DNA of 64,000 bases. Source: Faecalibacterium hattorii (GTDB lineage Bacteria; Bacillota; Clostridia; Oscillospirales; Ruminococcaceae). The notes below the pieces were generated by a model. The model was not told the origin of the DNA and searched no databases. It saw nothing but the letters and a program-made list of their open reading frames with translations. Position 1 is the first letter of the stretch. The number at the start of each line of letters is the position of its first letter. A program made the position numbers and the translations under genes. The stretch lies in assembly GCF_003287455.1 (NCBI RefSeq), contig NZ_PRLC01000004.1:62001-126000 (forward strand). The letters are read 5' to 3'. Positions 24,853 to 33,264 of this stretch are shown here, in pieces.

Positions 24853-25572
24853 TCAGTATTCTGCCCCCAAGGCGACCTTCATCATACTGGTGAAGCTGTT
24901 CTGACGCTGCTCGGCGGTGGTGATCTCCGGGGAGACGAAGCTGTCGGAGATGGTCAGCAGGCAGGCGGCGTTCTTGCCCAGAACCTGTGCATTGGCGAAG
25001 AGGGCGTAGCTCTCCATCTCCACGCAGAGGCAGCCGCGCTCGTCCCGCAGCTTTTCCCAATAGGTCGGCTTTGCGTCGGAGGGCTGGCGGTAGAAGACAT
25101 CGGAGGAGTGGATGCTGCCCTCGATGAGAGGGATGCCCTGCTTTGCGGCGGAAGCGCGGAGCTTCTCGTTCAGGCTCTCGCTGGGCAGGGTGATGTCCCC
25201 CTCGAAGCCGCTCTGGACGCGGGCATAGTTGGACTCGCTGACGGCACCGGTGGCCAGCACAACGTCAAAGAGCTTGGCCTTGTCGGTGTAGCTGCCCGCA
25301 GAGCCGATGCGGATGATGTTATCCACATCGTAGAACTTGAACAACTCGTAGGAGTAGATGCCGATGGAGGGCATCCCCATGCCGCTGCCCATCACGCTGA
25401 TGGGGTGGCCCTCATAGGTGCCGGTAAAGCCCAGCATCCCGCGGACAGCCGTGACCTGACGGACATCCTTGAGGAAGGTGTCTGCAATGAATTTTGCCCG
25501 CAGCGGATCGCCGGGCATCAGAACGGTTTTTGCGAAGTCGCCTTTTTCAGCGCTGATGTGAGGGGTTGCCAT
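24853..25572 (-). CDS. deoD: Purine-nucleoside phosphorylase, DeoD type
   Basis: A 239-residue enzyme, the normal size for hexameric DeoD, cleaving (deoxy)inosine and (deoxy)guanosine to base and sugar 1-phosphate. Seen are the N-terminal TPHISAEKGDFAKTVLMPGD, the phosphate-binding GMGMPSIGIYSYELF and the purine-site EMESYALF; the catalytic Asp lies in TISDS. The ATG at 25572 has SD AAAGGAG; the longer upstream frame is non-coding. It lies 25 bases after the M23 peptidase gene, so it is probably co-transcribed with it. Confidence 0.96.
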   Translation of the reverse strand: MATPHISAEKGDFAKTVLMPGDPLRAKFIADTFLKDVRQVTAVRGMLGFTGTYEGHPISVMGSGMGMPSIGIYSYELFKFYDVDNIIRIGSAGSYTDKAKLFDVVLATGAVSESNYARVQSGFEGDITLPSESLNEKLRASAAKQGIPLIEGSIHSSDVFYRQPSDAKPTYWEKLRDERGCLCVEMESYALFANAQVLGKNAACLLTISDSFVSPEITTAEQRQNSFTSMMKVALGAEY

Positions 25573-25597
25573 AGTCTTGATCTCCTTTATTTTATTT

Positions 25598-27487
25598 TTA
25601 TTTCTTACCGGGGAAGAAATTCTGTGGGGCCAGATAGGAACCGCTGCGACGGATCTCAAAGTGGCAGTGGTTGCCGCTGGAACGGCCAGTGCTGCCCACA
25701 TAGCCGATGAGCTGGCCTTGGCGGACGCTCTGGCCCGCACTGACGGTCAGGGACAGGCAGTGCGCATAGACCGTGGTGTAGCCGCCGGAGTGGCTGATGA
25801 TGACCGAGTAGCCGTAGCCGGTGCCCGCGCCCGCCTTATTGTAGCCCGCCTTGGTGACGGTGCCGCCGGCGGAGGCGTAGATGGGCGTGCCCGCCGGGGC
25901 GCAGATATCCACGCCCTTGTGGCCGCTGCCGTACCAGCGCGAGCAGTAGCGGTAGTTGGGTACAGGCCAGATGAACTGGCCGCTGCCGGTAATGTACTGG
26001 GTTTTGTTGGTCACCTTCTTGGTGCCGACGACGACCTTCTTGTTCACGGCCTCCTTGATGGTCTGGGTCGAGAGGACCGTCTGCTCCAGCAGGGTGCCGT
26101 TGGTATCATAAACATTCTGCAGCGTCACGAGGCGGATGCCGTTCTCGCCCTCCTGCAGGGTCTTGGTGGTGCCCTTGGTATAATCGCTGGACTTAGTGGT
26201 CTCGGTGCTGAAGGGGATCTCCTCCTGCCGGGCCTCCACCTTGGTGATCCGCACCTCCAGCGTCGCTTCTTCCTTGGTCACGATGAGGGTATCGCCTTCC
26301 TGAATGTTCGATGTCTCGGTCAGGGGTGCCCCCTTGAAGTTGGTGTTCAGGGCACACAGTTCGCGGAAGGTCAGGTCATTTTTCTGGGCGATGGACCACA
26401 GGGTGTCGCCGGTCTGGACCGTGTAGGTCTGTTCCTGCTGGCGGACACCGGAGATCAGATCCTCGATGGAGTTGTCATCCTCGAAGCTGTCGTTGAAGTA
26501 GATGCCGTCTTCCAGCGTGACGGTCTTGTTGAAGCCGACCGTCACGTTCTCGTCGTCCTTGTACTCCTCTTCGTAGGGGCTGACCATATTGTTCAGGTAG
26601 GTGCGCAGCGCGTCGCCATCGGAGCAGACTGCGGTGAGCTCGCCGTCCAGATACAGGGCCGTGCCCTCGCTGATCTCGTCGCTGGCGCTCTTCAGAATGG
26701 CGTCGGCGGTCTCGCTCTCGTCCATCACCTGATGGGCGATGGAGATGGTGTAGGTCGGCTCAATGGTCCAATCGGTCTTATCGGTGCCCGCGTAATTGAT
26801 ACGCTGCATCACGTCGTCACGGGCGAGGTTGAAGACCGTTTCGTTGGCCACATAGCCGACGGTCTGGCCGTTGACCTGCACCGCCAGCGCATAGGGCTGG
26901 CGGATGGTGTGGTTGAAGACGGACAAGAACACCGCCAGCATACAGACCGGCAGGATGTACATGGCCATCCGGGGCAGCAATTCGCGGTTGCGCCGGATGC
27001 CGCTGGCAAAGTAGTGGGCGCTGGCCTTGAGCGCCGCGCCGAAGCCCTGCTTTTTCCGGACATCGTAGGCGTGCACCAGCAAAGAGCCGATGCCCCGGAA
27101 GAAGAGCAGAATGGGGCCGAACAGCTCCCGGAACATCTGGGCCGCGCCGGGGAAAGCGGTGACGGCCACCTCATGCAGCACATCGCAGATGCCGTGCCAC
27201 AGCCACAGCCACCCGGCGGCAAGGCCGCGGCCCACACGCACCAGCGTATATTCGGCAGCAAAGCCCAGTGCGTAAAGCTCTTCGCCCACCGTCAGCACCA
27301 TGGCGCTCCCCCGCAGCTTCTGCGACAGGTTGTTCATGCGGTGCTGTGTCTTGCGGCGGAAGTGGTGTCTCCGCAGCAGCCGGCTGCACTGGAGCTGGGC
27401 CCACAACGAGCGCAGCGTCCGCTTGTGCTTCACCGGCGGCGCTGACGGGGTCTCCTGCCGCGGTTCATTTGTCTTTTCGTCGATCAA
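25598..27487 (-). CDS. Membrane-anchored M23 endopeptidase with LysM and G5 domains
   Basis: A cell-wall hydrolase of about 629 residues. A basic N-terminal cytoplasmic region of about 150 residues precedes a membrane helix (MYILPVCMLAVFLSVFN). Outside follow a long linker, a LysM module (QTYTVQTGDTLWSIAQ), a G5 domain and a C-terminal M23 (LytM) domain whose zinc ligands lie in GHKGVDI, YAHC and HCHFEI. It should cut peptidoglycan cross-links. The start is taken as TTG at 27487, nine bases after AAGGAG; a TTG ten codons upstream has no SD. The long cytoplasmic region is unusual for this family. Confidence 0.9.
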   Translation of the reverse strand: MIDEKTNEPRQETPSAPPVKHKRTLRSLWAQLQCSRLLRRHHFRRKTQHRMNNLSQKLRGSAMVLTVGEELYALGFAAEYTLVRVGRGLAAGWLWLWHGICDVLHEVAVTAFPGAAQMFRELFGPILLFFRGIGSLLVHAYDVRKKQGFGAALKASAHYFASGIRRNRELLPRMAMYILPVCMLAVFLSVFNHTIRQPYALAVQVNGQTVGYVANETVFNLARDDVMQRINYAGTDKTDWTIEPTYTISIAHQVMDESETADAILKSASDEISEGTALYLDGELTAVCSDGDALRTYLNNMVSPYEEEYKDDENVTVGFNKTVTLEDGIYFNDSFEDDNSIEDLISGVRQQEQTYTVQTGDTLWSIAQKNDLTFRELCALNTNFKGAPLTETSNIQEGDTLIVTKEEATLEVRITKVEARQEEIPFSTETTKSSDYTKGTTKTLQEGENGIRLVTLQNVYDTNGTLLEQTVLSTQTIKEAVNKKVVVGTKKVTNKTQYITGSGQFIWPVPNYRYCSRWYGSGHKGVDICAPAGTPIYASAGGTVTKAGYNKAGAGTGYGYSVIISHSGGYTTVYAHCLSLTVSAGQSVRQGQLIGYVGSTGRSSGNHCHFEIRRSGSYLAPQNFFPGKK

Positions 27488-27549
27488 AAGGGGTTGCTCC
27501 TTCCTGACAAGGATCAAAAATCAAGTCCAAAAATGACTCATTCAGTCTT

Positions 27550-27577
27550 ATTATACACTCTGTCCGCACCGAAACAA
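27550..27577 (-). promoter_or_regulatory. Promoter of the M23 peptidase-deoD unit
   Basis: TTGTTT (27577-27572), 16 bases, TATAAT (27555-27550) on the minus strand. Confidence 0.65.
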
Positions 27578-27646
27578 GGTTCCTCACAGAATTTGGGCAG
27601 ACCTTTCACGGACTTTTCACTTCCTTTTCATATTTGAAAAGGATTT

Positions 27647-28558
27647 TTATCCCAGAAGGGCCTTCATATCCGGCGGCAGCGGGCTTTCGACGGTGACGGT
27701 CTGCCACGCCTCGTCCCGGCCGGGCACCTGCACCCGGATGCCCTCCGGCGTCACGGTATGCCGCGGCACCCGGAAGGTCTGGCTTGCGCAGTGGAGCGCC
27801 TGACGCCCGATCTTCTCCCGGCTGCCGCCGTAGAGGTCATCCCCGGCCAGCGGGTGCCCGATGGAGGCGAAGTGGACCCGAATTTGATGGGTCCGGCCCG
27901 TCACCGGTACACAGGCGGCAAGGCTGAGGCCGTGATCCGCTTCTAATACGGTATACTCCGTGCGGCTGGGCTTGCCCTCCGGCGTCACGCACCGGCCGAT
28001 GATGCTCTCCGCCTGTCGGCCGATGGGGGCGTCGATGACCCCTTCGCCGAGGGGAAGCTCCCCTTCTGCGATGGCGTCGTAGCGCTTTTCCACATTCCGG
28101 GCCAGCAGCGGGGCCGCGTAGGCATTCTTCGCCGCCAGCACAAGGCCGCTGGTGTCTTTGTCGATCCGGTTCACCGGGCGGAAGACCGGGCTTTCGCCCC
28201 GCGCTTCCATCAAGGCAGCATAGCCGTTGGCCAGCGTACCCAGCGGGTAGTTCAGCGTGGGGTGCACCGCAAGGTGGGGCGGCTTTTCCAGCACGATGGC
28301 GAACGCATCCTCGTAGACGACCTTCACCGGGATCTCTGGCTGGGGGGCCACGCCCGCGCCGTCTTCGGGCAGCTCGAAGGAGATGTCCTGCCCGGCGGCC
28401 ACCCGGCGGTTGGCAAGGATGGGTTCCCCCTCCGCAAAAAAGCCGCTGCCGTGGAATTTCACCGCGCGGGCAAGCTCGGTGGAGACGGCACACATCCGCA
28501 GAAAATTGCGCAGCAGCGCGCCATCCGCTTCGGGCGGGACGGAAAAGATCAGCTTCAT
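27647..28558 (-). CDS. RluA-family pseudouridine synthase
   Basis: A 303-residue RNA-modifying enzyme. An S4-like N-terminal region (residues 1-75) precedes the catalytic domain with RPVNRIDKDTSGLVLAAKN, whose Asp is the catalytic residue; the usual RLDxxTSG has Ile in place of Leu. Further motifs are TGRTHQIRVHFASIGHPLAGD and a C-terminal HCASQTFRVP. The target (23S rRNA or tRNA position) cannot be told from sequence. It is divergent from the RNase P RNA gene and shares its -35 element. Confidence 0.93.
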   Translation of the reverse strand: MKLIFSVPPEADGALLRNFLRMCAVSTELARAVKFHGSGFFAEGEPILANRRVAAGQDISFELPEDGAGVAPQPEIPVKVVYEDAFAIVLEKPPHLAVHPTLNYPLGTLANGYAALMEARGESPVFRPVNRIDKDTSGLVLAAKNAYAAPLLARNVEKRYDAIAEGELPLGEGVIDAPIGRQAESIIGRCVTPEGKPSRTEYTVLEADHGLSLAACVPVTGRTHQIRVHFASIGHPLAGDDLYGGSREKIGRQALHCASQTFRVPRHTVTPEGIRVQVPGRDEAWQTVTVESPLPPDMKALLG

Positions 28559-28602
28559 CCGTTCTTCCCTCCCCCCAAAAATTGCACGCGATAGATAAGT
28601 TT

Positions 28603-28631
28603 ATTATATCAAATTTCGGCTGTACTTGCAA
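28603..28631 (-). promoter_or_regulatory. Promoter of the RluA-family gene (shares -35 with rnpB)
   Basis: TTGCAA (28631-28626), 17 bases, perfect TATAAT (28608-28603). The same six bases form the -35 of the opposing rnpB promoter. Confidence 0.82.
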
Positions 28632-28654
28632 TTCTTGTTTTTTTATGGTATCAT
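28626..28654 (+). promoter_or_regulatory. Promoter of rnpB (shares -35 with the RluA gene)
   Basis: TTGCAA (28626-28631), 17 bases, TATCAT (28649-28654). The predicted start, around 28661, coincides with the first base of the P1 helix. Confidence 0.82.
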
Positions 28655-28661
28655 GAGGGAC

Positions 28662-29007
28662 GGAAAACGAGTGGAACATACGGCGGCGGGGCGGCTTTGA
28701 CCGCCCTGAGGAAAGTCCGGGCCTCACAGAGCACGGTAACTGCTAACGGCAGCCGAGGGCGACCTCAGGGAAAGTGCAACAGAAAGGAAACCGCCGCAGC
28801 AATGCGGTAAGGATGAAAGGGCGAGGTAAGAGCTCACCAGCGCACCGGTGACGATGCGGCTTTGTAAACCCTACCGGAAGCAACACCTATATGGGACGGA
28901 TAGCGCTGCTCGCGTGTCCCGATGGTGGCATGAGCCTGTCAGCAATGGCAGGTCGAGACAGATCGTCGTTTAATACAGAACCCGGCTTACGGTCTATCTC
29001 GTTTTCC
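28662..29007 (+). ncRNA. rnpB: RNase P RNA, bacterial type A
   Basis: The catalytic RNA that matures tRNA 5' ends. The ends form a perfect ten-pair P1 helix, GGAAAACGAG (28662-28671) with CTCGTTTTCC (28998-29007). Universally conserved core sequences are present: GAGGAAAGTCCGGGC near 28710, ACAGAAAGGAAACCGCC, AGGGTGAAA-like AAGGATGAAAGGG, AAGAGCTCACC, and the 3' TACAGAACCCGGCTTACGG near 28975-28992. The length of about 346 bases is normal for type A. A strong promoter sits directly upstream and a terminator follows at 29024. Confidence 0.97.
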
Positions 29008-29023
29008 ATTTTGTGTTCGTTCG

Positions 29024-29060
29024 GAGCTGCCGCAGCCTGTCTGCGGCGGCTCTTTTTGTT
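29024..29060 (+). terminator. Terminator of rnpB
   Basis: GAGCTGCCGCAG (29024-29035) pairs with CTGCGGCGGCTC (29041-29052), followed by TTTTTGTT. Confidence 0.85.
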
Positions 29061-29118
29061 TGCTCCCGCTTTATTCACGCAATTTTTACCGCTCTGTCAC
29101 TTTTCGTTTGGCGCAGAG

Positions 29119-29129
29119 TGTGGTATACT
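29119..29129 (+). promoter_or_regulatory. Extended -10 promoter of the nadE operon
   Basis: TATACT (29124-29129) preceded by TGG, an extended -10 of the TGnTATAAT type; no good -35 is visible. It lies about 65 bases before nadE. Confidence 0.5.
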
Positions 29130-29196
29130 ATGTGCACCACAGCGGCCCATCTGTCCGCCGTGGCCAAACACAACAGACAGGATGTGAAATCCTCCG

Positions 29197-31125
29197 ATGA
29201 AAGATGGATTTTTGAAAGCAGCAGCTCTCTCGCCCGCACTGCGGGTGGCGGACTGCACCTATAACACCGCCCAGATCATCCAGCAGCTGCGCGAGGCTGC
29301 CGGGCGCGGGGTCAAGCTCGCGGTCTTCCCGGAGTTCTGCCTGACCGGCTACACCTGCGGCGACCTGTTTTTGCAGCGCACCTTGCAGCAGGGTGCGCTG
29401 ACCGGCTTGCAGACGATCTTGGACGCCAGCCGGGAGCTGGACGTGGTGGCGCTGGTGGGGCTGCCGCTGCTGGCGCGGGGCAAGCTGTACAACTGCGCTG
29501 CCGTCCTCTGCCGCGGGCAGCTGCTGGGTCTTGTGCCCAAGACCTACCTGCCCAACTACGGCGAGTTCTACGAAAAGCGCCAGTTCACCCCCGGCTCCAC
29601 CGAGGTGGAGACCATCACGGTCTGCGGCCAGCAGGTGCCCTTCGGCACCTCGCTGCTCTTCCGCTGCCGGGAGATGCCGAGCTTCGTGTTGGGCGTCGAG
29701 ATCTGCGAGGATCTGTGGAGCGCTCTGCCGCCCTCCACCTTCCACGCCCTCGCCGGGGCCACCGTCATCGCGAACCTTTCGGCCAGCGACGAGACCGTCG
29801 GCAAGGCGGAATACCGCCGAGCATTGGTGGAGAACCAGTCCGCCCGTCTGCTCTGCGGTTACCTGTACGCTTCCGCCGGGCACGGCGAGAGCACGCAGGA
29901 CATGGTCTTTGCGGGCCACGACCTCATTGCTGAAAACGGCACCCTGCTGGCCGAGGCGGCTCCCTTCGCGGGCGGCCGCGCCGAGACCGAGCTGGATTGT
30001 CAGCGGCTGGAGGCCGAGCGGGCCCGCAACACCAGCTTTGAGCCCTCTGCCGACGGCTATGTGACGGTGGAGTTCAGCCTGACCCCCGCCGACGCCGTGC
30101 TGACCCGCTGGGTGGACCCCACCCCCTTCGTCCCCGGCGACCCCAAGCGCCGCGCCGAGCGCTGCGAACTGATCCTGAAGATGCAGGCCGACGGCCTTGC
30201 CAAGCGGCTGGAACACGCCCACGCCAAAACGGCGGTCATCGGCATCTCCGGCGGGCTGGACAGCTGCCTTGCTTTGCTGGTGGCCGTCCGCGCCATGAAG
30301 CAGCTGGGCCGCCCCACCACCGATGTGCTGGCCGTGACCATGCCCTGCTTCGGCACCACCAAGCGCACCCGCAGCAATGCGGAAATTTTGTGCGACGAAC
30401 TGCACGTCAGCTTCACCGAAATCGACATCGCCAACACCGTCCACAGCCATTTTGCCGACATCGGGCAGGATGAAAGCGTGCTGGACGTGACGTTCGAGAA
30501 CGGTCAGGCCCGCGTCCGGACACTGGAGCTGATGGACACTGCCAACCGCACCGGCGGCCTCGTGGTGGGCACCGGCGACCTTTCCGAACTGGCGCTGGGC
30601 TGGGCCACCTACAACGGCGACCACATGAGCATGTACGGCGTGAACGCAGGCGTACCCAAAACGCTGGTGCGCCATCTCGTCCGGTACGAAGCCGACATTG
30701 CCGCCACAGCAGAGCTCAAGAACGTCCTGCTGGACATCCTCGACACCCCCGTTTCCCCCGAACTGCTCCCCGCCAAGGACGGCGAGATCGCGCAGAAGAC
30801 GGAGGATCTCGTGGGCCCCTATGAGCTGCACGACTTTTACCTTTATTACGTGCTCCGCTTCGGCTTCGGCCCGGCGAAGATCTTCCGCTTGGCCAAGGCG
30901 GCCTTTGCGGGCCGTGCCGAGTACCCGGACGAAGTGCTGTACAAGTGGCTGCGCAATTTCTACTGGCGGTTCTTCGCCCAGCAGTTCAAGCGCAGCTGCC
31001 TCCCCGACGGCCCCAAGATCGGCAGCGTGACCCTCTCCCCCCGCGGCGACTGGCGGATGCCCAGCGACGCGGCGGCGGCGCTCTGGCTGGCCGAGCTGGA
31101 ACAACTTTTCCCCCACGAAGGATGA
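29197..31125 (+). CDS. nadE: Glutamine-dependent NAD+ synthetase
   Basis: A 642-residue two-domain enzyme making NAD+ from nicotinate adenine dinucleotide, ATP and glutamine. Residues 1-280 are the nitrilase-type glutaminase with the catalytic triad regions FPEFCLTGYTCGD (Glu), PKTYLPNYGEFYEKR (Lys) and GVEICEDLW (Cys). Residues 320-642 are the synthetase, with the ATP PP-loop SGGLDSCLALLV and GTGDLSELALGWATYNGDHM. The SD is weak (AGGATGTG, rather distant). It starts an operon with the NusG-II-like protein and the LCP protein, four bases separating it from the first. Confidence 0.96.
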   Translation: MKDGFLKAAALSPALRVADCTYNTAQIIQQLREAAGRGVKLAVFPEFCLTGYTCGDLFLQRTLQQGALTGLQTILDASRELDVVALVGLPLLARGKLYNCAAVLCRGQLLGLVPKTYLPNYGEFYEKRQFTPGSTEVETITVCGQQVPFGTSLLFRCREMPSFVLGVEICEDLWSALPPSTFHALAGATVIANLSASDETVGKAEYRRALVENQSARLLCGYLYASAGHGESTQDMVFAGHDLIAENGTLLAEAAPFAGGRAETELDCQRLEAERARNTSFEPSADGYVTVEFSLTPADAVLTRWVDPTPFVPGDPKRRAERCELILKMQADGLAKRLEHAHAKTAVIGISGGLDSCLALLVAVRAMKQLGRPTTDVLAVTMPCFGTTKRTRSNAEILCDELHVSFTEIDIANTVHSHFADIGQDESVLDVTFENGQARVRTLELMDTANRTGGLVVGTGDLSELALGWATYNGDHMSMYGVNAGVPKTLVRHLVRYEADIAATAELKNVLLDILDTPVSPELLPAKDGEIAQKTEDLVGPYELHDFYLYYVLRFGFGPAKIFRLAKAAFAGRAEYPDEVLYKWLRNFYWRFFAQQFKRSCLPDGPKIGSVTLSPRGDWRMPSDAAAALWLAELEQLFPHEG

Positions 31126-31128
31126 CCC

Positions 31129-31488
31129 ATGAAACAACATTCCAAACTTTTCGTCAACCTGATCTTTGCCGCGGTGATTCTGGCCGCTGCGGGCATTCTG
31201 TTCGCCCTGCGTGCCGCCCACACCACCCCCGGCAGCACTTTGGAGGCGGAGCTGATCTACGGCGACGCCAACACCGTGCAGAAGTTTTCTCTGGACAAGG
31301 ATGCGACGTATGACGTGGACACCGGTACCTACACCGTCCACATCGAGGTCAAGGACGGCGCGGCCCGCTTTGTAGACTCGCCCTGCCCCGACCACATCTG
31401 CGAAGGCTACGGCTGGCTCTCGGCAGAGGATCAGTCGGCCACCTGTCTGCCCGCCCGTGCGGTGCTGACCATCGTCCCGCTGTCCTGA
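31129..31488 (+). CDS. NusG domain II-containing membrane protein
   Basis: A 119-residue protein with an N-terminal membrane helix (residues 7-27, LFVNLIFAAVILAAAGILFAL) and an extracytoplasmic beta domain of the NusG-II family: VHIEVKDGAARFVDSPCPDHICEGYGWLS, with a Cys pair in CPDHIC, and ending in PARAVLTIV. Such proteins are common in Clostridia and often lie next to genes for cell-surface or redox functions; the role is unknown. It lies between nadE and the LCP gene on one transcript. Confidence 0.88.
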   Translation: MKQHSKLFVNLIFAAVILAAAGILFALRAAHTTPGSTLEAELIYGDANTVQKFSLDKDATYDVDTGTYTVHIEVKDGAARFVDSPCPDHICEGYGWLSAEDQSATCLPARAVLTIVPLS

Positions 31489-31513
31489 GGGACCAGTCGA
31501 AAGGAGTTTTTCG

Positions 31514-33202
31514 ATGTTCGATGAAAAAGATACTTCCCGGCATGTGCACCGGGGTGCCCGGAACGACCCGGACAAAACGGTGGTGGTAGACAGCTCGGCG
31601 TTCTTTGCGCCCGAAACGGCCCAGCCGACGCCGCCTCCGCCCGCCAAGAAGCCCCCGAAAAAGAGCAGCGCCCCGGCCCCGCAGCCGCCCCGCCGCTCTT
31701 CCGGAAATGACTACAAGCCCCCGAAGCGAGGTTCCGTTTTGCTGATCGTACAAGCCATCCTCAGCGTGGCGGCGTTCATCCAACTCTGCCGCACCCAGAT
31801 GCTGCCCACCCTCTACCTCGTCATCATTGCGGCGCTGCTGGTGCTGTTCTGGCTGCTGGTCAAGCGCTGTCAGGAATACAAGGCCCCCGGCACCGTTTCC
31901 CGCGTGTTCTCGGTCTTTCTGTGCGCCATGCTGGCCGTCGGCTGCGTCTGGGCGCAGCAGGGCCTTGCCGCGTTGGATAACGTCACCTCCGGCCTGATCT
32001 CCGGCGCAGAGGCCAACAAGATCACCAAGGAGCCTTTTGTGCTCTACCTCAGCGGCGTGGACAACCGCGGTGAGCTGACCGAAAAAGCCCGCAGTGACGT
32101 GAACATCCTCGCTGTGGTCAACCCCACCACCAAGCGGGTCGCCCTCATCAACACTCCCCGCGATTACTACGTGGATCTGGCGGGCACTGACAGCAAGGAT
32201 AAGCTGACCCATGCCGGCCTGTACGGTGTGGAGACCAGCATGGCCACGCTGGGCAACCTGTACGGCATCCAAGTGGACCACTACATCCGCATCGACTTTT
32301 CGGGCTTCATCAGCATCATCGATGCCGTAGGCGGCGTGGACGTCTACTCCGATCAGGCCTTTACCTCGGTGGGCAGCCCCGGCTACTATGACCCCACCAC
32401 CTTCGCCGAGGGCTGGAACCATCTGGACGGCAAGAGCGCGCTGGCCTTTGCGCGGGAGCGCCACGCTTTCGCTTCCGGCGACATCCAGCGCGGCATCAAC
32501 CAGATGAAGGTCATCGACGCCATGGCGAACAAGCTCAAGTCCCCCACCGTTCTGATGAGTTTTTCCAAGCTGATGGACGCCGTTTCCAACTGCTTCGTGA
32601 CCAGCCTTTCGCAGGAGCAGATCTCCGCGCTGGTCCGGATGCAGCTGGGGGACCTCGCCAACTGGGACATCGAGAGTTGCTCCGTGACCGGTTCCAGCGG
32701 CAAGAGCAGCCAGTGCTACTCCGCCAAGGGCCAGAGCCTCTACGTCATGAAGCCCGATGAAAGCTCCGTCAGCAAGGCCAAGGAGCTGATTGCCTCTGTT
32801 CTGGGCGGCGAGGGTACCGTCAGCGACACCCAGCAGACCCCAGAGAAGACCGACGTCCACACCCCGACCGCCGACCCCAACGCCGCCGTTTCCGTGCCGG
32901 AGACCCCGGCCGACAGCGTGATCGTGGAGGAACCGGCGGAGAGCATCCCGGAGGAGGAAGTGCCCGCCGACGAGCCCCCCGCGGAAACGACCCCGGAACC
33001 CCCGGCTGACGGTGAGCAATCCGCTTCCACCGAAGCCCCGGCGGAGGAGGCCCCCGCCGAGAGCGATTCTGGCGACGGTTCCACCGAGGCACCGTCCATC
33101 TCCCTGCCTACGCAGGAGCAAGTGGAACAGGCGGCTTCCTCCCTCCATCAGGCCGCTTCCACCGTGCTGGATGCCCTGTTTGGTTCCAGCTCCGGGCAGT
33201 AA
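31514..33202 (+). CDS. LytR-CpsA-Psr (LCP) family cell-wall ligase
   Basis: A 562-residue protein. A Pro/Lys-rich cytoplasmic N-terminus of about 75 residues precedes three membrane helices (about 76-94, 98-117, 132-150). The extracytoplasmic LCP domain (about 175-345) has the phosphate-binding arginines in ARSDVNILAVVN, INTPRDYYVDL and FARERHAFASGDIQRG. LCP enzymes attach teichoic acid or other polyprenyl-linked glycans to peptidoglycan. The last 150 residues are a low-complexity Pro/Glu/Ala/Ser tail. The N-terminus contains NDPDKTVVVD, resembling phosphothreonine motifs recognised by FHA domains (inference). Confidence 0.92.
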   Translation: MFDEKDTSRHVHRGARNDPDKTVVVDSSAFFAPETAQPTPPPPAKKPPKKSSAPAPQPPRRSSGNDYKPPKRGSVLLIVQAILSVAAFIQLCRTQMLPTLYLVIIAALLVLFWLLVKRCQEYKAPGTVSRVFSVFLCAMLAVGCVWAQQGLAALDNVTSGLISGAEANKITKEPFVLYLSGVDNRGELTEKARSDVNILAVVNPTTKRVALINTPRDYYVDLAGTDSKDKLTHAGLYGVETSMATLGNLYGIQVDHYIRIDFSGFISIIDAVGGVDVYSDQAFTSVGSPGYYDPTTFAEGWNHLDGKSALAFARERHAFASGDIQRGINQMKVIDAMANKLKSPTVLMSFSKLMDAVSNCFVTSLSQEQISALVRMQLGDLANWDIESCSVTGSSGKSSQCYSAKGQSLYVMKPDESSVSKAKELIASVLGGEGTVSDTQQTPEKTDVHTPTADPNAAVSVPETPADSVIVEEPAESIPEEEVPADEPPAETTPEPPADGEQSASTEAPAEEAPAESDSGDGSTEAPSISLPTQEQVEQAASSLHQAASTVLDALFGSSSGQ

Positions 33203-33213
33203 ATAGCCGCAAC

Positions 33214-33249
33214 AAAAAATTCCCGAACCGTTTGGTTCGGGAATTTTTT
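33214..33249. terminator. Bidirectional terminator after the LCP gene
   Basis: AATTCCCGAACC, loop GTTT, GGTTCGGGAATT and a run of T, with a matching A-run on the other side. Confidence 0.9.
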
Positions 33250-33264
33250 TCGCCTTAGATTCGT

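Noticed and set aside
25577-27445. Very long plus-strand frame opposite the M23 peptidase
   Set aside because: High GC at third positions keeps the antisense frame open; the minus frame has a signal anchor, LysM, G5 and M23 motifs.
27613-27646. Hairpin CCTTTTC / GAAAAGG after the RluA-family gene
   Set aside because: The T-run follows it only on the plus strand, where no gene ends; on the minus strand it lacks a U-tract.
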